From NCBI GenBank assembly GCA_963747835.1, contig CAVVGO010000003.1, positions 142,761 to 206,760 of the forward strand: 64,000 bases of DNA, read 5' to 3'. The DNA comes from JAJPKK01 sp963747835 (GTDB lineage Bacteria > Pseudomonadota > Alphaproteobacteria > Rhizobiales > Xanthobacteraceae). Shown here one piece after another: positions 17,489-28,454 of this stretch (the first letter of the stretch is position 1; every line of letters starts with the position of its first letter). The translations under genes were made by a program, and so were the position numbers. Below the pieces are notes generated by a model. It was not told where the DNA came from. It ran no database searches and saw only the letters and a program-made list of their open reading frames with translations.

Positions 17489-19193
17489 CTAGCGAAGCTG
17501 GATCTTTACCAGTTTGGACGGCGGCCGATAGGCCGGAACCCACACGGTCGGGTGCGCGGCCGCGGTATCGACCTTCAAATCGCGCACCTCGTAGTTCGAC
17601 GGCGTCATGTATTCCGTCGATTCCCCAGTGTTCATGTCAATGCGATACAAACGGCCGCTGCTGAAATCGTGCGTCCACACGATCTGGTTCTTGTCATCGG
17701 CGCTCGCCGAATAGGGTTCCGCGTAGGGCGCCGTGTAAGGCTTGGTCCCGGTAATGAGCGGGTATTCCTTGATGATCTTCTTGTCCGGATCGAACATCAT
17801 GAGCTGGCCGGCGTAGAATTCGCCGGCCCACAGGCGATTCTGACCGTCGATCTGCCCGCGCCGCGGCCCAGACATGGGCGTGGGTGTCAGGTACTCGGCA
17901 TATTCGACCGTCTTGGGATCGAAGATGCCGATCTTGCCTTCCTGCCAGATGTAAAGATGGGTCCGGCCCTTGGAATCGGTGTCGGTGTCGTAGATTCCCT
18001 TATTCTTCGGAATCTTGAAGGTCGTCCGTTTCAGCTCTTCGCTACTGGTGTCGATCTTGGCGAGGTCGCCATTGCGCTGCAAATTCCAGACATTGCCGTC
18101 CGGGTCCAAACCAAACATGGCGCGGCCGGCCGACCAGCCCATGAACCGGCCTGTCTCCGGATCGTATTTGACGGTCCCGTTGTCCATGCCGACAATGACA
18201 TTGCCCTGGCGATCGAATTGCAGTTCGTGCGCCCCGCCGCCGGGCGCGCCCGGGCGGGTGTCACCATCGCCCGTCATGTTGCGTCCTTCGCGTCCCGCTC
18301 CTTTCGGCGGCGAGAAGGGTATTTCCATCGCTTCGCCGGTCTTGGCGTCGACGCGCCCGAGAACGTAGGAGAAGTGATCGGTGTAGTACGCATATTTGTC
18401 GTTCATGACGACGTCGTGCGGCCACACGAACCGCCGATCACCGCGCAGCATGTAGAGTTCGCGGTCGCCGCCGCGGGGAAGCGCGTATTCGGTCACGACC
18501 AGATTGGTAGAGGCCGCATCGGTTGGCCGCGGGCGTTGCTTGAACGGGATAGTGTCGGAGGAACTCAGGTCCACGGATCGAGACCAGATAGTCGGCCAAG
18601 GGCTCGATGAACTGCTTCTGGCCGAACGCGTAGGTCCCCGGCGCCTCCTGCTCGGCGGGACGGCCCGCCATCTTCTTGACGACCTCGACCCACTCTTCCT
18701 TCGTACGCCCGGCCTGCAGCGCCCATTGCAGCGTGTGACAATTGCTGCATTGGGAAAACAGCGTCTTCTGGTGGTCGGTGCCGGGAAGGCCGGCGATGAT
18801 TTCGGACGCGGTCGCGTCTTCGTACGCGAGCGGCTTGGATTTCAGCGTGAAGTCGACTTTCGCGGCTTTGCCTTCCGAAACGGCGACAGGCCGCGCGGTG
18901 TGCTCGAAATCCGGCAGCTCGATCGCGACCGAATAGGAGCCGGGCGTGAGGTCCGACCAGGTCGGGAACGCGTATTCGCCCTTGGCGTCGGTGTAGACCG
19001 CCACCGTCATGGTGCTGTTGTCGCGATGGGCCTTGATGGGAATCCCGGCCAGTGCCTCGCCGGTGGACGAGACAACTTTGCCGGCGAGAAGCGACGCGCC
19101 TTCCGCAGCGAGCGTTGCGCTGGGCGACACGAAGGCACAGGCGGCCATGGCGACAGCCGTGAGTGCCGTTCCGACGTAGAGATTGGCTTTCAT
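17489..19193 (-). CDS. Secreted cytochrome c / beta-propeller protein, apparent frameshift
   Basis: A large exported protein. Residues 1-30 are a signal peptide, residues about 36-117 a carboxypeptidase-regulatory-like beta-sandwich (GKVVSSTGEALAGIPIKAHR), and residues 149-153 a c-type heme motif CSNCH with a possible axial Met at 175 (VKKMAGRP). A beta-propeller region of the virginiamycin-lyase/NHL type follows (repeats such as HELQFDRQGNVIVGMDNG and LDPDGNVWNLQ). At about 18565-18575 the frame changes between SIRGP and DLSSSDTIPF, which splits the protein. Joined, it is about 567 residues. Redox partner and substrate are unknown; periplasmic location is clear. No other cytochrome gene is adjacent. 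Confidence 0.75.
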
Positions 19194-19582
19194 CGTGGTG
19201 ACCTTTCTCCGATGGGATGGGACGCGGGCCGAATTACGATTACTGCCGTTCGAAGTTAATACGCTACGCCATCAACCGGGGGGCTTCAAGAAGCCTGCTG
19301 AAAACTCAGGGGGGTCTCGAAAACTTGGAAGCTCCAAATGCCCTGAAGTAACGTGTCCGGTATCCTCGGGTGGATTGGAAACAAGTTTATGTCGATCTCG
19401 ATTTACCTCGCTCGCGTCTTTTTCCGAACGTTCGGACCGACGGTTTGATTCGCCGGCACTGCTTCGGGCGTTGGCATTGTTGACTCTTGCGGTCGCCTCT
19501 GAGAACGTGGTGGCAACGGTGAGAGAAGAAGAGGTCGCAAACACCGCCTGCGAAACGCCCCTCAAAAACAAGGAGAAAAAAT
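19194..19582. other. Intergenic region with promoters for flanking divergent genes
   Basis: About 390 bases between the divergent cytochrome/propeller gene and the small secreted protein gene. No protein-like frame was recognised. Local composition is less GC-rich around 19290-19460. It should contain both promoters, but none could be assigned with confidence. Confidence 0.4.
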
Positions 19583-19822
19583 ATGAAGACGATCCTTTCC
19601 GCAGCGTTCCTTGGTGCAGGCGCTGTCCTGGTTTCCTTAGGAAGCGCGTCGGCGGTTCCGGCCGACGCCGGCGCAGTCGCCCGCGTGCAAGCCCCCGCCG
19701 ATATCGTATTGGCGGCGGCCGGACCCGGACCCCAATACGGCCGGCGCGCCGGTTGCGCCCAAGGTCAAAAGCGTAGTGCCCGAACCGGATATTGCCGGCC
19801 GTCCCCGGCGGAATCCCGGTAA
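19583..19822 (+). CDS. Small secreted protein, 79 residues
   Basis: Starts at ATG 19583 behind a good ribosome site (AAGGAG seven bases upstream). Residues 1 to about 24 form a signal peptide (KTILSAAFLGAGAVLVSLGS, then ASA before the predicted cut). The mature part is short, glycine/arginine-rich and has two cysteines (GCAQGQKR and GYCRPSP) that may form a disulfide. No family was recognised. Small periplasmic proteins of this layout are common in the Bradyrhizobium group. Confidence 0.65.
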   Translation: MKTILSAAFLGAGAVLVSLGSASAVPADAGAVARVQAPADIVLAAAGPGPQYGRRAGCAQGQKRSARTGYCRPSPAESR

Positions 19823-20119
19823 CTCAGCGCGAATTCCTCTTCCTGCGTGTTATGCGCCCTAGAAATTAGCGGCTGGCTCTTGGTATGCGGAGCCGGCCGT
19901 TTGTACGCTTGCGCTCCATGCCGGCCAACGCGGCACGAGTTCGCGCTGTCCCGTCAGTGATGCTCACCGCTGATTAGGGTGTGATGCAGCGGGCCGGGTT
20001 TGGCGCTGACCAGGTCCCGGCCATCGCGTTGCTTGCCCACGGCGATACATCGATGAAGGGATCGAAGCTCTTTGCCCTTCACCCGGGCTTGTCGCGACGG
20101 ACAAGGGCGCGGCAATGCG

Positions 20120-20146
20120 TTGACAATATAGGAATAGGCCTATAAT
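20120..20146 (+). promoter_or_regulatory. Promoter-like element with shared 15-bp motif, copy 1
   Basis: TTGACA at 20120-20125 and TATAAT at 20141-20146 match the sigma70 consensus in full, with a short 15-base spacer. ATAGGAATAGGCCTA at 20128-20142 recurs exactly at 31172-31186 in the same position relative to a second TTGACA. It contains the palindrome ATAGGCCTAT overlapping the -10 box, as an operator would. No coding start is evident directly downstream. Confidence 0.6.
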
Positions 20147-20212
20147 GTGGAGTGCTGGTTCTCGCTGGACGATGGCTGATGGTCTTGGAGCCGACCGGCC
20201 GTTTCGGCGAAT

Positions 20213-20456
20213 CAAAGCCACCGCGAGGGCTTGGGATGAGGGCCAATTTGCCAAAACGAACTCCGGATGAAAAGCATAATGGATTTAGGGATTCGATGAG
20301 AGATGCTGAAGCCTGCCGGCGCAATCGGCCTCTTCGATGAAGCCAGATCAATGTACGCTGATCAACGCGCGCGCGATTTTTGCAGAACAAAGCCACCGCG
20401 ACGGCCTCCAAGCTCCGGTGATGATTTCTGCAAAACTGCAAAACAAAGCCACCGCG
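20213..20456. repeat. Three direct copies of a 13-bp sequence
   Basis: CAAAGCCACCGCG occurs at 20213-20225, 20388-20400 and 20444-20456. Copies two and three share two further bases on the left (AACAAAG). Spacing is irregular (about 175 and 56 bases), so this is not a CRISPR array. The flanks of the copies also resemble each other loosely, suggesting partial duplication of a longer unit. Confidence 0.6.
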
Positions 20457-20672
20457 GAACGCCGAGGGGCACGATCCGCCCTGTCCGGTCCGGATCGCTT
20501 CCGCCACGTTTCAGGACGCGCCCATTTCACGACCGATGCGCTCGGCGGAGCGCTCTTCGTTTCAACTTGAAATGATGCCGCTCGCGCGCGGGCTGCACGC
20601 CGCCTTGCGGCACTTGCGTGATGCCGGCCCGCCCTCTAACCAACACGCGGCAAGTCAAAGAGGGAGGTCATC

Positions 20673-21798
20673 ATGGGGTCCGGCGTCGGCATCCGCCAGG
20701 TCGGCTATTTCGATTGCGCCGGCGGCGGACAGGTCGTGGTCGACGGCACCGTCGCGTATGTGGGGCATATGCGCAGCCCGCACGGCACCTCGATCGTCGA
20801 TGTCGCCGACCCCAAGAACCCGAAGGAACTCGCAACGCTCGGCATGCCGCCGGGCGCACACTCCCACAAGGTGCGGGTCGGCAACGGACTGATGGTGGTC
20901 AATCACGAGGTCAATCACGCCGACACAGGGCCGCTGGCGGCCGAATTTCGCGGCGGGCTCGGCATCTACGACATCAGCACGCCGCGCACGCCCCGCCTCG
21001 TCAAGCGCTGGGAGACGGTCGGGTCGGGCGTGCATCGCTTCGACTTCGACGGCCGCTACGCCTACATGTCGCCGACACTCGAAGGCTATGTCGGCAACGT
21101 CGCCATGATCATGGACTTCAAGGATCCCGGCCCATCCGGCGGAGGTCGGCCGCTGGTGGATGCCGGGGCAGTGGATCGGCGGCGGCGAAAAGCCGACCTG
21201 GGACAAGACCGCGCATCGCTGCCACCATCCGCTGCGGCTCGGCAACCGGCTCTACACGAGCTATTGGCTCGGCGGCTTCGTGATCCTCGACATCGACGAC
21301 ATGACGAAGCCGAAGCTGGTGTCGGGCCTCGACTGGTCGCCGCCGTTCGCGTGCCCGACCCACACGGCGCTGCCGATTCCGTTCGACATTCGCGGCCGCC
21401 GCTACATCCTGGTGGCGGACGAGGACGTGCAGCGTCCGGTCGAGGCGATGCCGGCATTCCTGTGGATCGTGGACGTGACCGACGAACGGCGCCCGGTTCC
21501 GGTCGGCAGCTTCCAGGTCGACGGCATCGAAGGCAAGCCGCAGCATCCCGCCATGACGGGCTGCCATCAGCCCTGCGAGAAGGTCACCGGGACCGAAATT
21601 CCCTGCGCCTGGTTCGCCCAGGGGCTGCGGGTGGTCGACATTTCCAATCCGCATGCGCTCCGCGAAGTCGCGCATTTCATGCCCGACGCGCCGGCCGGCT
21701 CCGACCGGGTGCAGAGCAACGACGTCACCGTGGACGACCGCGGACTGATTTATTTGCTGGACCGGGTGCGCGGGCTGACAATTCTGGAGCGGGTGTAG
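20673..21798 (+). CDS. LVIVD-repeat beta-propeller protein, apparent frameshift
   Basis: Resembles LVIVD-repeat and selenium-binding-like propeller proteins: repeated units of the form GTSIVDVADPKNPKELATL, GLGIYDISTPRTPRLVKRW and GLRVVDISNPHALREVAHF. At about 21125-21140 an extra base shifts the frame. The N-terminal frame runs from ATG 20673 to MDFKDP, and the second part continues PAEVGRWWMPGQWIGGG in the neighbouring frame to the stop at 21798. Repaired length is about 374 residues. No signal peptide is seen. Ligand and function are unknown. The ATG follows an AGAGGGAGG site. Confidence 0.75.
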
Positions 21799-22066
21799 GC
21801 TTGCTCAAAAAACCGACGCGTCATCCTGCGCCTGCGGCGCCGGTGTCACGCACCCTTCGGGCGCCAAGTGCGTCGGCTCATGCCGCCATGGGTGAAATGA
21901 TGCTGGAGATTGATGATCCGTTGGTCCATGATTCCCTCCTCTGCTTTTCCACACGAAGGTTCAACCCTCAGCCGCTTCCCCACATCGCGACACGATACCG
22001 CGACAGCGCTCCGCCGAGGCGTCATTGCGGCGTGGCTTGCGGGGCCTGTTTGATTGCGAGGTCAAC

Positions 22067-22489
22067 ATGAAGTTCTGCCGTCCGAGAAGCTGGTTGTTCC
22101 GAACGGCGCACGTTGTAGCGGGCATCGTCGCGCTGATAAGCGCGGCGCCGGGTGCGTTCGCCCAGTCGTTTCCGTTTGGCCGCGAGCTCGTGCTCGACGT
22201 CAATCCGATGCGCGGCTCAAAGAAGGTGCCGGTCCTCGATATCGGCGACCGCGGCTCCGCCGAGATCGAACTGTGGTGCAACAGCGTCAAGGCACAACTC
22301 GTCGTCGCGGCCAACACCATCACGATCATCACCGGCGAAATGTCGTCGCGCCAATGCGCGCCCGAGGTCGTCCGCGCCGACGAGGATTTGCTGGCGGCGC
22401 TCAACCAGGTAACCGGTTGGCGGATGGAAAATTCCGCGCTTGTGCTCAGCGGCTCGCGAACGCTGCGGTTTCGGGTGCAGACGAATTAG
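22067..22489 (+). CDS. Secreted META/HslJ-like hypothetical protein
   Basis: 140 residues. Residues 1 to about 32 are a signal peptide (hydrophobic VVAGIVALISAAPGAFAQ). The mature part is a small beta-rich domain containing a C...C pair (IELWCNSVKAQ, then SSRQCAPEV) and a C-terminal TGWRMENSALVLSGSRTLRF, a pattern like META/HslJ domains. Starts at ATG 22067 after GAGGTC. Its last 44 bases overlap the convergent oxidoreductase gene. The family call is tentative. Confidence 0.65.
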   Translation: MKFCRPRSWLFRTAHVVAGIVALISAAPGAFAQSFPFGRELVLDVNPMRGSKKVPVLDIGDRGSAEIELWCNSVKAQLVVAANTITIITGEMSSRQCAPEVVRADEDLLAALNQVTGWRMENSALVLSGSRTLRFRVQTN

Positions 22490-24035
22490 TTTCCGCCAGG
22501 ATGCGGCCGGCCGCGTCGTCGCCGGCCTTGATGGCGCCGGTGAAGCCACCGAAGCCGGCGAATGCCGACGCCAGATAAAGCCCGGGGATCGCGGTCCTCA
22601 CCGAGCGATCGACGCCTCGCCAGATCGGCCCCGACGGCGGCAGCGGCGCGAAGCCGTAAATCGCGCCAGCCGGAGTGCCGAGATAGCTGTTCATGGAATG
22701 CGCCGTGTTGAAGACCGAGGCGACGATATGGCTCGCGAAGCCCGGAAACTCCCGGTCGATCGCGGCCACAATGGCGTCGCGCCAGCTGTTGCGCTTGGCC
22801 GCCTCGGCGTCCTGGTCGAGGCCGGTCCAGTTGGCAAGCCGGTCGGGACCGACCACGGAAACCGGATATGGCGGTCCGCCGAGGCCGGAGTCGATCGCGG
22901 AGAAATCCACCACCGTCATGACCGGTACGTCATCGCTCGGCGGCTTGCCGAGCAGTGCGGCGCTACGCCCGTGATCGGACAGCCTGCGCATCCAGGCCGG
23001 CAACAAGAAATTCGCGTAGGCCCGCATGCCGAGCTCAGACGGCCGCACCGAGAGCCCATAGGTCGCCGAAAACACCGACATCGACAGCTTGCGCGCCGCG
23101 TAGGTCGCCGCGAAGGCCGCCCGAACCGGTTCGGGCAACATGGTGGCGATCACGGAGGGTGCCGCGTTGGCGATGATGACGGGAGCCGTGTGCTCGATCG
23201 GATTGTCGCCGCGACGGTCGGTGTGGGTTACGCCGGTGGCGCGGTGATTGCGATCGAGACGGATCGCGACCGCCCTGCGCCGCACCTGGACGTCCCCGCC
23301 GGCGGTCTTGACGGCGCGGGCGAGCGCACTCGACAAGCGCTGCGAGCCGCCGCGGATGAAGCGTCCGCCCGAGCCGAGGTAGCCGCCCTGGGCGAGCGCG
23401 AAGAACACCCACCACAACGTATCGGGGTCGTCGTGGTAGTAGAGGAGATTGGCGGCGAGCGCGCATTTGACCGCCTCATCGTCGCCGAATGCGCGCGCGA
23501 ACACCTCGCTGAGCGAGCGTCGCCAATCGCGCACCAAGGGCGACAGCTTGAGGAGCGCGGCGGCGCCCCCGCGCGGATCGCGAAATGCCTCGCGCCCGCG
23601 ACTGAGCACGCCGAGCCCGGTCGCGATCCGCTCGGCATCGTGGAGTATCGCTTCGATTCCGGCGCGGGCGGATGGAAAGCGCGCCTGCAGCGCATCGCGG
23701 GCAGCCGCAAACCCTTCCGGCAGCATGAAAGGCGCGCCGACCGGGCCGCCGCGGACTTCATAGAGCCCGTCGGTCGGCACCCATTCCACGGCGTCGAGAA
23801 CTCCGGCCCGCGCCAGCACGTGATACTTGGGATCGACCGGATCGCGCGCGTTGCTCGTCTCGTGCAGCGCCGCCTCGATCACGAGGTCGCCGGCCTTGTA
23901 GGTGGAGGCGGCGCCGCCGACCGAGTTGCTGCGTTCGAGAACGAGCGTCCGGCGTCCGGCGCGGGCCAGCAGCGCGGCCGCCGTCAGGCCGCCGAGACCC
24001 GATCCGATCACGATGACGTCGTAGCTGTCGGACAA
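22446..24035 (-). CDS. FAD-dependent oxidoreductase of the CrtI/phytoene desaturase type
   Basis: About 529 residues. The N-terminal dinucleotide-binding motif is clear: YDVIVIGSGLGGLTAAALL followed by LVLERSNSVGGAAS. The C-terminal FAD-contact region reads IPGLYLASAFAGFGGFTGA. The family includes carotenoid desaturases and isomerases, but no other carotenoid gene lies nearby, so substrate is open. The TTG at 24035 was taken as start because it gives SDSYDVIVIG, the usual family N-terminus; an ATG at 24080 is the alternative. It lies downstream of the groEL terminator and is read in the same direction. Confidence 0.85.
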   Translation of the reverse strand: MSDSYDVIVIGSGLGGLTAAALLARAGRRTLVLERSNSVGGAASTYKAGDLVIEAALHETSNARDPVDPKYHVLARAGVLDAVEWVPTDGLYEVRGGPVGAPFMLPEGFAAARDALQARFPSARAGIEAILHDAERIATGLGVLSRGREAFRDPRGGAAALLKLSPLVRDWRRSLSEVFARAFGDDEAVKCALAANLLYYHDDPDTLWWVFFALAQGGYLGSGGRFIRGGSQRLSSALARAVKTAGGDVQVRRRAVAIRLDRNHRATGVTHTDRRGDNPIEHTAPVIIANAAPSVIATMLPEPVRAAFAATYAARKLSMSVFSATYGLSVRPSELGMRAYANFLLPAWMRRLSDHGRSAALLGKPPSDDVPVMTVVDFSAIDSGLGGPPYPVSVVGPDRLANWTGLDQDAEAAKRNSWRDAIVAAIDREFPGFASHIVASVFNTAHSMNSYLGTPAGAIYGFAPLPPSGPIWRGVDRSVRTAIPGLYLASAFAGFGGFTGAIKAGDDAAGRILAETNSSAPETAAFASR

Positions 24036-24122
24036 AAAAATTACACCGTCGTGCCTGGTCGGCAGATGTCGGCAGGCCACGCGTTCTTGCCGCCGGGCCG
24101 CCTCATGTCAAACCGCGATGCG

Positions 24123-24148
24123 AAAAAAGGGCGGCCTTTCGGCCGCCC
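24123..24148 (-). terminator. Intrinsic terminator of groESL
   Basis: On the minus strand an 8-bp GC stem (GGGCGGCC with GGCCGCCC, loop of four) is followed directly by six T. It lies about 40 bases after the groEL stop codon. This is a textbook factor-independent terminator. Confidence 0.9.
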
Positions 24149-24188
24149 TCCCGATTCGCATTGGTTTGTTCCAGGCGAACAGACTTCT

Positions 24189-25847
<1,659 letters not shown>

Positions 25848-25883
25848 AGCTTATTGCTCCTGTTGGTGAGGCCGTTGCGGCCG

Positions 25884-26180
25884 TCAGGCGATCACGCCCA
25901 TGATGTCGGATTCCTTCATGATCAGGAGGTCCTCGCCGTCGAGCTTCACCTCGGTGCCGGACCATTTGCCGAACAGCACCTTGTCGCCGACCTTGAGGTC
26001 GATCGGAATGAGCTTGCCGGCTTCGTCGCGGCCGCCCGGGCCGACAGCCGTGATCTCGCCCTGCGAGGGCTTTTCCTTGGCGGTGTCCGGGATGATGATG
26101 CCGCCGGCAGTCTTCTCCTCGGCATTGGTGCGCTTCACGACTACCCGATCGTGCAGGGGACGGAACTTGGTTTTCGCCAT
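25884..26180 (-). CDS. groS: Co-chaperonin GroES
   Basis: 98 residues, the normal size. It has FRPLHDRVVVKR at the N-terminus, the mobile-loop region EEKTAGGIIIPDTA, and KVLFGKWSGTEVKLDGEDLLIM. It caps the GroEL ring. It is the first gene of the groESL operon, 79 bases downstream of the CIRCE element. Confidence 0.98.
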   Translation of the reverse strand: MAKTKFRPLHDRVVVKRTNAEEKTAGGIIIPDTAKEKPSQGEITAVGPGGRDEAGKLIPIDLKVGDKVLFGKWSGTEVKLDGEDLLIMKESDIMGVIA

Positions 26181-26258
26181 GATGACCTCGTCGCCGCCTG
26201 GAAGGCGGACTATGGGGATTGCAATCGGAACGGAAGATTTCGGACCGAAACGGGGCTG

Positions 26259-26285
26259 CTAGCACTCGATTGGCCGGAGTGCCAA
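26259..26285 (-). promoter_or_regulatory. CIRCE operator (HrcA site) of groESL
   Basis: CTAGCACTC, nine bases, GAGTGCCAA on the + strand. The CIRCE consensus is TTAGCACTC-N9-GAGTGCTAA; one arm base differs on each side. It lies about 80 bases before the groES start, the normal position for repression by HrcA with release at heat shock. Confidence 0.92.
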
Positions 26286-26342
26286 AGCCCGCCGGAGATA
26301 TGGCTTGGCGCCGGGGCTGTCAAGCGCCGGAGCGCCGGCGTC

Positions 26343-26713
26343 TGGCGGACTTACTCACCGGTCTTTGCCGCCCTCGGCGACGAGACGCGGTCATCGCTTG
26401 TCGCCAAACTTTGCGGGAGGTCGTGCAATCGATCTCGCGACTGGCGGAGGGTCTCACGCGACAAGCGATCAGCGAGCATCTTCGCGTGCTCCAAAATGCC
26501 GGGATCGAAGAAAGCCCGCGGGCAGGGCGCGAGAGCCGGTACAAGTTCAAGCCGAAACCCATCGACGGCGTCGGAAGCTACCTGGACCAGGTATCCATGC
26601 AATGGGACGGCGCATTGGTTCGGTTGAAGACGTTGGTCGAAGACCGACCAATCGCCGCTTGGACCGCGGGTCAAGATTGGAACCGGCATCGCACCGGAGC
26701 GACGCGACCATAA
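26343..26713 (+). pseudogene. ArsR-family regulator, frameshifted, start unclear
   Basis: Two frames carry successive parts of one winged-helix protein. SPVFAALGDETRSSLVAKLC at about 26355-26414 is followed in another frame by SISRLAEGLTRQAISEHLRV, then NAGIEESPRAGRESRY and YLDQVSMQWDGALVRLKTLV. This is the layout of ArsR-type regulators encoded beside SRPBCC proteins. An indel at about 26412-26430 separates them, and the first part has no usable start codon nearby, so a second defect is likely. No partner gene follows. It is divergent from groESL and begins close to the CIRCE element. Confidence 0.6.
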
Positions 26714-27112
26714 AGTCTGCGTAAACAGTTTGGCTCCGACCGGCGCCGGGAGGTTCTTTCGATGCCCTGGCGCCGAGCGGCCTCCATCCTTGTATCATAT
26801 TGAAGAATAACACTTAACATCGAGAGCTCTTGATTTTGTCGTCCGGCCGCTCGAGCCGCAGGTGAAAGAACACCGCTGTTCCTTTGTCATTAACTTATGA
26901 TATTGTGGTTATACAAATTTAATGCAACCCAGCCGCTGATCTGCAACCGGACTGGGATTCCTTGGGTGGGAGCGAACCTTAGCGGCCGGATGGGGGGTCT
27001 AAGCCATTCCGAGATTCACGACAGAGGAGCGCTTCTGCGCGTCACCCACAAAGGCGACGTCCGGGGTGCGGTCACTGAGGACGTTTCCTTCCGCCGCCAT
27101 GTGGAGAGAGAC
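26714..27112. other. AT-rich intergenic region before an orphan gene
   Basis: About 400 bases, clearly more AT-rich than the flanks between about 26790 and 26930 (for example TTAACTTATGATATTGTGG). The change in composition next to a gene of unknown origin fits acquired DNA. A weak promoter could lie at about 26885-26915. No repeats marking an insertion were found. Confidence 0.45.
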
Positions 27113-28444
27113 ATGGAACCCAAGTTGACGGACGAGCGCCTGAAAAATTGGCCGAACGCGAACCAGCCCGCGCGCGAGCGGTTGTGCTTGGCGCTGTTGA
27201 CTTTCGATTCGCGATTTGAAAATCCACGGCCTCGACGCCCAAGCGGACCGGATGGGGCGCGCGACATCGAGGTTGTCTTTCGTGGCATCGAAACATGGGG
27301 TTCGGTTGGATTCAGGGATGATGCGGACGACTCCGAGGATGACAAGAAGTGGACCAAGCGGAAGTTCAAGGATGACGTACTGGCAGCTCTGGCCGAGAAG
27401 CCGGACCTGACGTCGTTTGTCTTTCTCACCAATGTGGAGCTCACGCCCGGCGAGTTGAATGAAATGGGGACTTACGCGGGCAGGCAAGGGATTCGGCAGT
27501 CTGAAATACTGGGTAGAGAACGGTTGCGTATTTTGTTGGATGGCGCCGCAGGGCTCGGATTGAGATATCGATACCTCAACATTCCCCTGTCCGAAGCCGA
27601 GCAGGCCGCCTTCTTTGAGCGCTTTGGTCCGCAACTTGAGCGGCTGATGCTCAATCAATTCGATCACGTCGATGAGCGGCTTGCTCGCATCGAGTTCTTG
27701 CACGCTTGCGCCAGGCCATTAACGGGCATTGAAATTGTCATAGCGCTGAAGCGGCGGTACAGCCCCGCGGAGTTGGGTCATTTTCGCGTGCTGTGTGGGC
27801 TCATCAACGTGCACGAATTGGAGCCGCATCCGACTTTGTGGATCGGATGCCGGGATGCGTACAGCGATGGTCCCGATAGCCGGGCGAAGCCCCGGAAATT
27901 CGGCTGCAATTCGTTGGTGTGGTCCAGCAATCCCGATGGCGCGATACTGTCCGCGGTTTCGGGGACGACGCAAACCTCCGCACATGAGTTGAGGGCGGGC
28001 GGGTCTCTGCAGAAGCGTCGTCCATATCCCACGTTGGCCGCGATGGATGAAAGCACGATGTGGGTTTTTGTTACGCGTCCGCTATTCGAGCAGATCCAGA
28101 CCATCGGATTGGTGGCCCAGGGCTACGTCCTTACCGCCGCGAATGTGGAAGACCTGGAGGCTGAAGACACCACCCCCTTGGTGGCGTGGCCGGAACCTCT
28201 GACTGAGAATGAGACAAAAATTCCGTGGGTCCTTCTTCAAGCCAAGCGCGAACCCGGCTCGGCGCCTTGGACTTGGCCGCGGAGCTGGTCATTGGACTTC
28301 TCCAAATTCACGCCCCGTCGAACGACGACGGCCGCGCTATCGGACAGGCGCGACGGACCGCCAGTTCCGCGCGCTTACGATTCGCCGTCGGCCGTGCCCG
28401 CGGTACCCGCGGTCGGTCGATTGCAGTTGATCGATGATCTATAG
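27113..28444 (+). CDS. Orphan protein of unknown function with nuclease-like N-terminal pattern
   Basis: 443 residues from ATG 27113, chosen for the GGAGAG site upstream; an open extension of 72 codons upstream looks non-coding. The N-terminal part reads LTDERLKNWPNANQPARERL, then GPDGARDIEVVF, a charged segment DDADDSEDDKKWTKRKFKDD and SFVFLTNVELTPGELN. A conserved-looking D-G-x-R-D-I-E turn followed by a lysine-rich strand resembles restriction-endonuclease-like folds, but the usual E-x-K is not clear. A middle part (SEAEQAAFFERFGPQLERL) is helical, and the C-terminal third shows no pattern. Codon choice is less GC-biased than in neighbours. A defence role is speculation. Confidence 0.7.
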   Translation: MEPKLTDERLKNWPNANQPARERLCLALLTFDSRFENPRPRRPSGPDGARDIEVVFRGIETWGSVGFRDDADDSEDDKKWTKRKFKDDVLAALAEKPDLTSFVFLTNVELTPGELNEMGTYAGRQGIRQSEILGRERLRILLDGAAGLGLRYRYLNIPLSEAEQAAFFERFGPQLERLMLNQFDHVDERLARIEFLHACARPLTGIEIVIALKRRYSPAELGHFRVLCGLINVHELEPHPTLWIGCRDAYSDGPDSRAKPRKFGCNSLVWSSNPDGAILSAVSGTTQTSAHELRAGGSLQKRRPYPTLAAMDESTMWVFVTRPLFEQIQTIGLVAQGYVLTAANVEDLEAEDTTPLVAWPEPLTENETKIPWVLLQAKREPGSAPWTWPRSWSLDFSKFTPRRTTTAALSDRRDGPPVPRAYDSPSAVPAVPAVGRLQLIDDL

Positions 28445-28454
28445 AAACCGATCG

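Larger units (their letters stand above)
19823..20672. other. 850-base region without recognisable genes
   Basis: Open frames here are short and protein-like similarity was not seen. It holds a strong promoter-like element (20120-20146) and three copies of CAAAGCCACCGCG (20213, 20388, 20444). The DNA could be a decayed gene or a source of untranslated RNA. A GAGGGAGG-like site upstream of the next gene (about 20660) belongs to the LVIVD protein gene. Confidence 0.5.

Noticed and set aside
20213..20456. Possible CRISPR array from three direct repeats
   Set aside because: Only three 13-base copies with irregular spacing and no cas genes.
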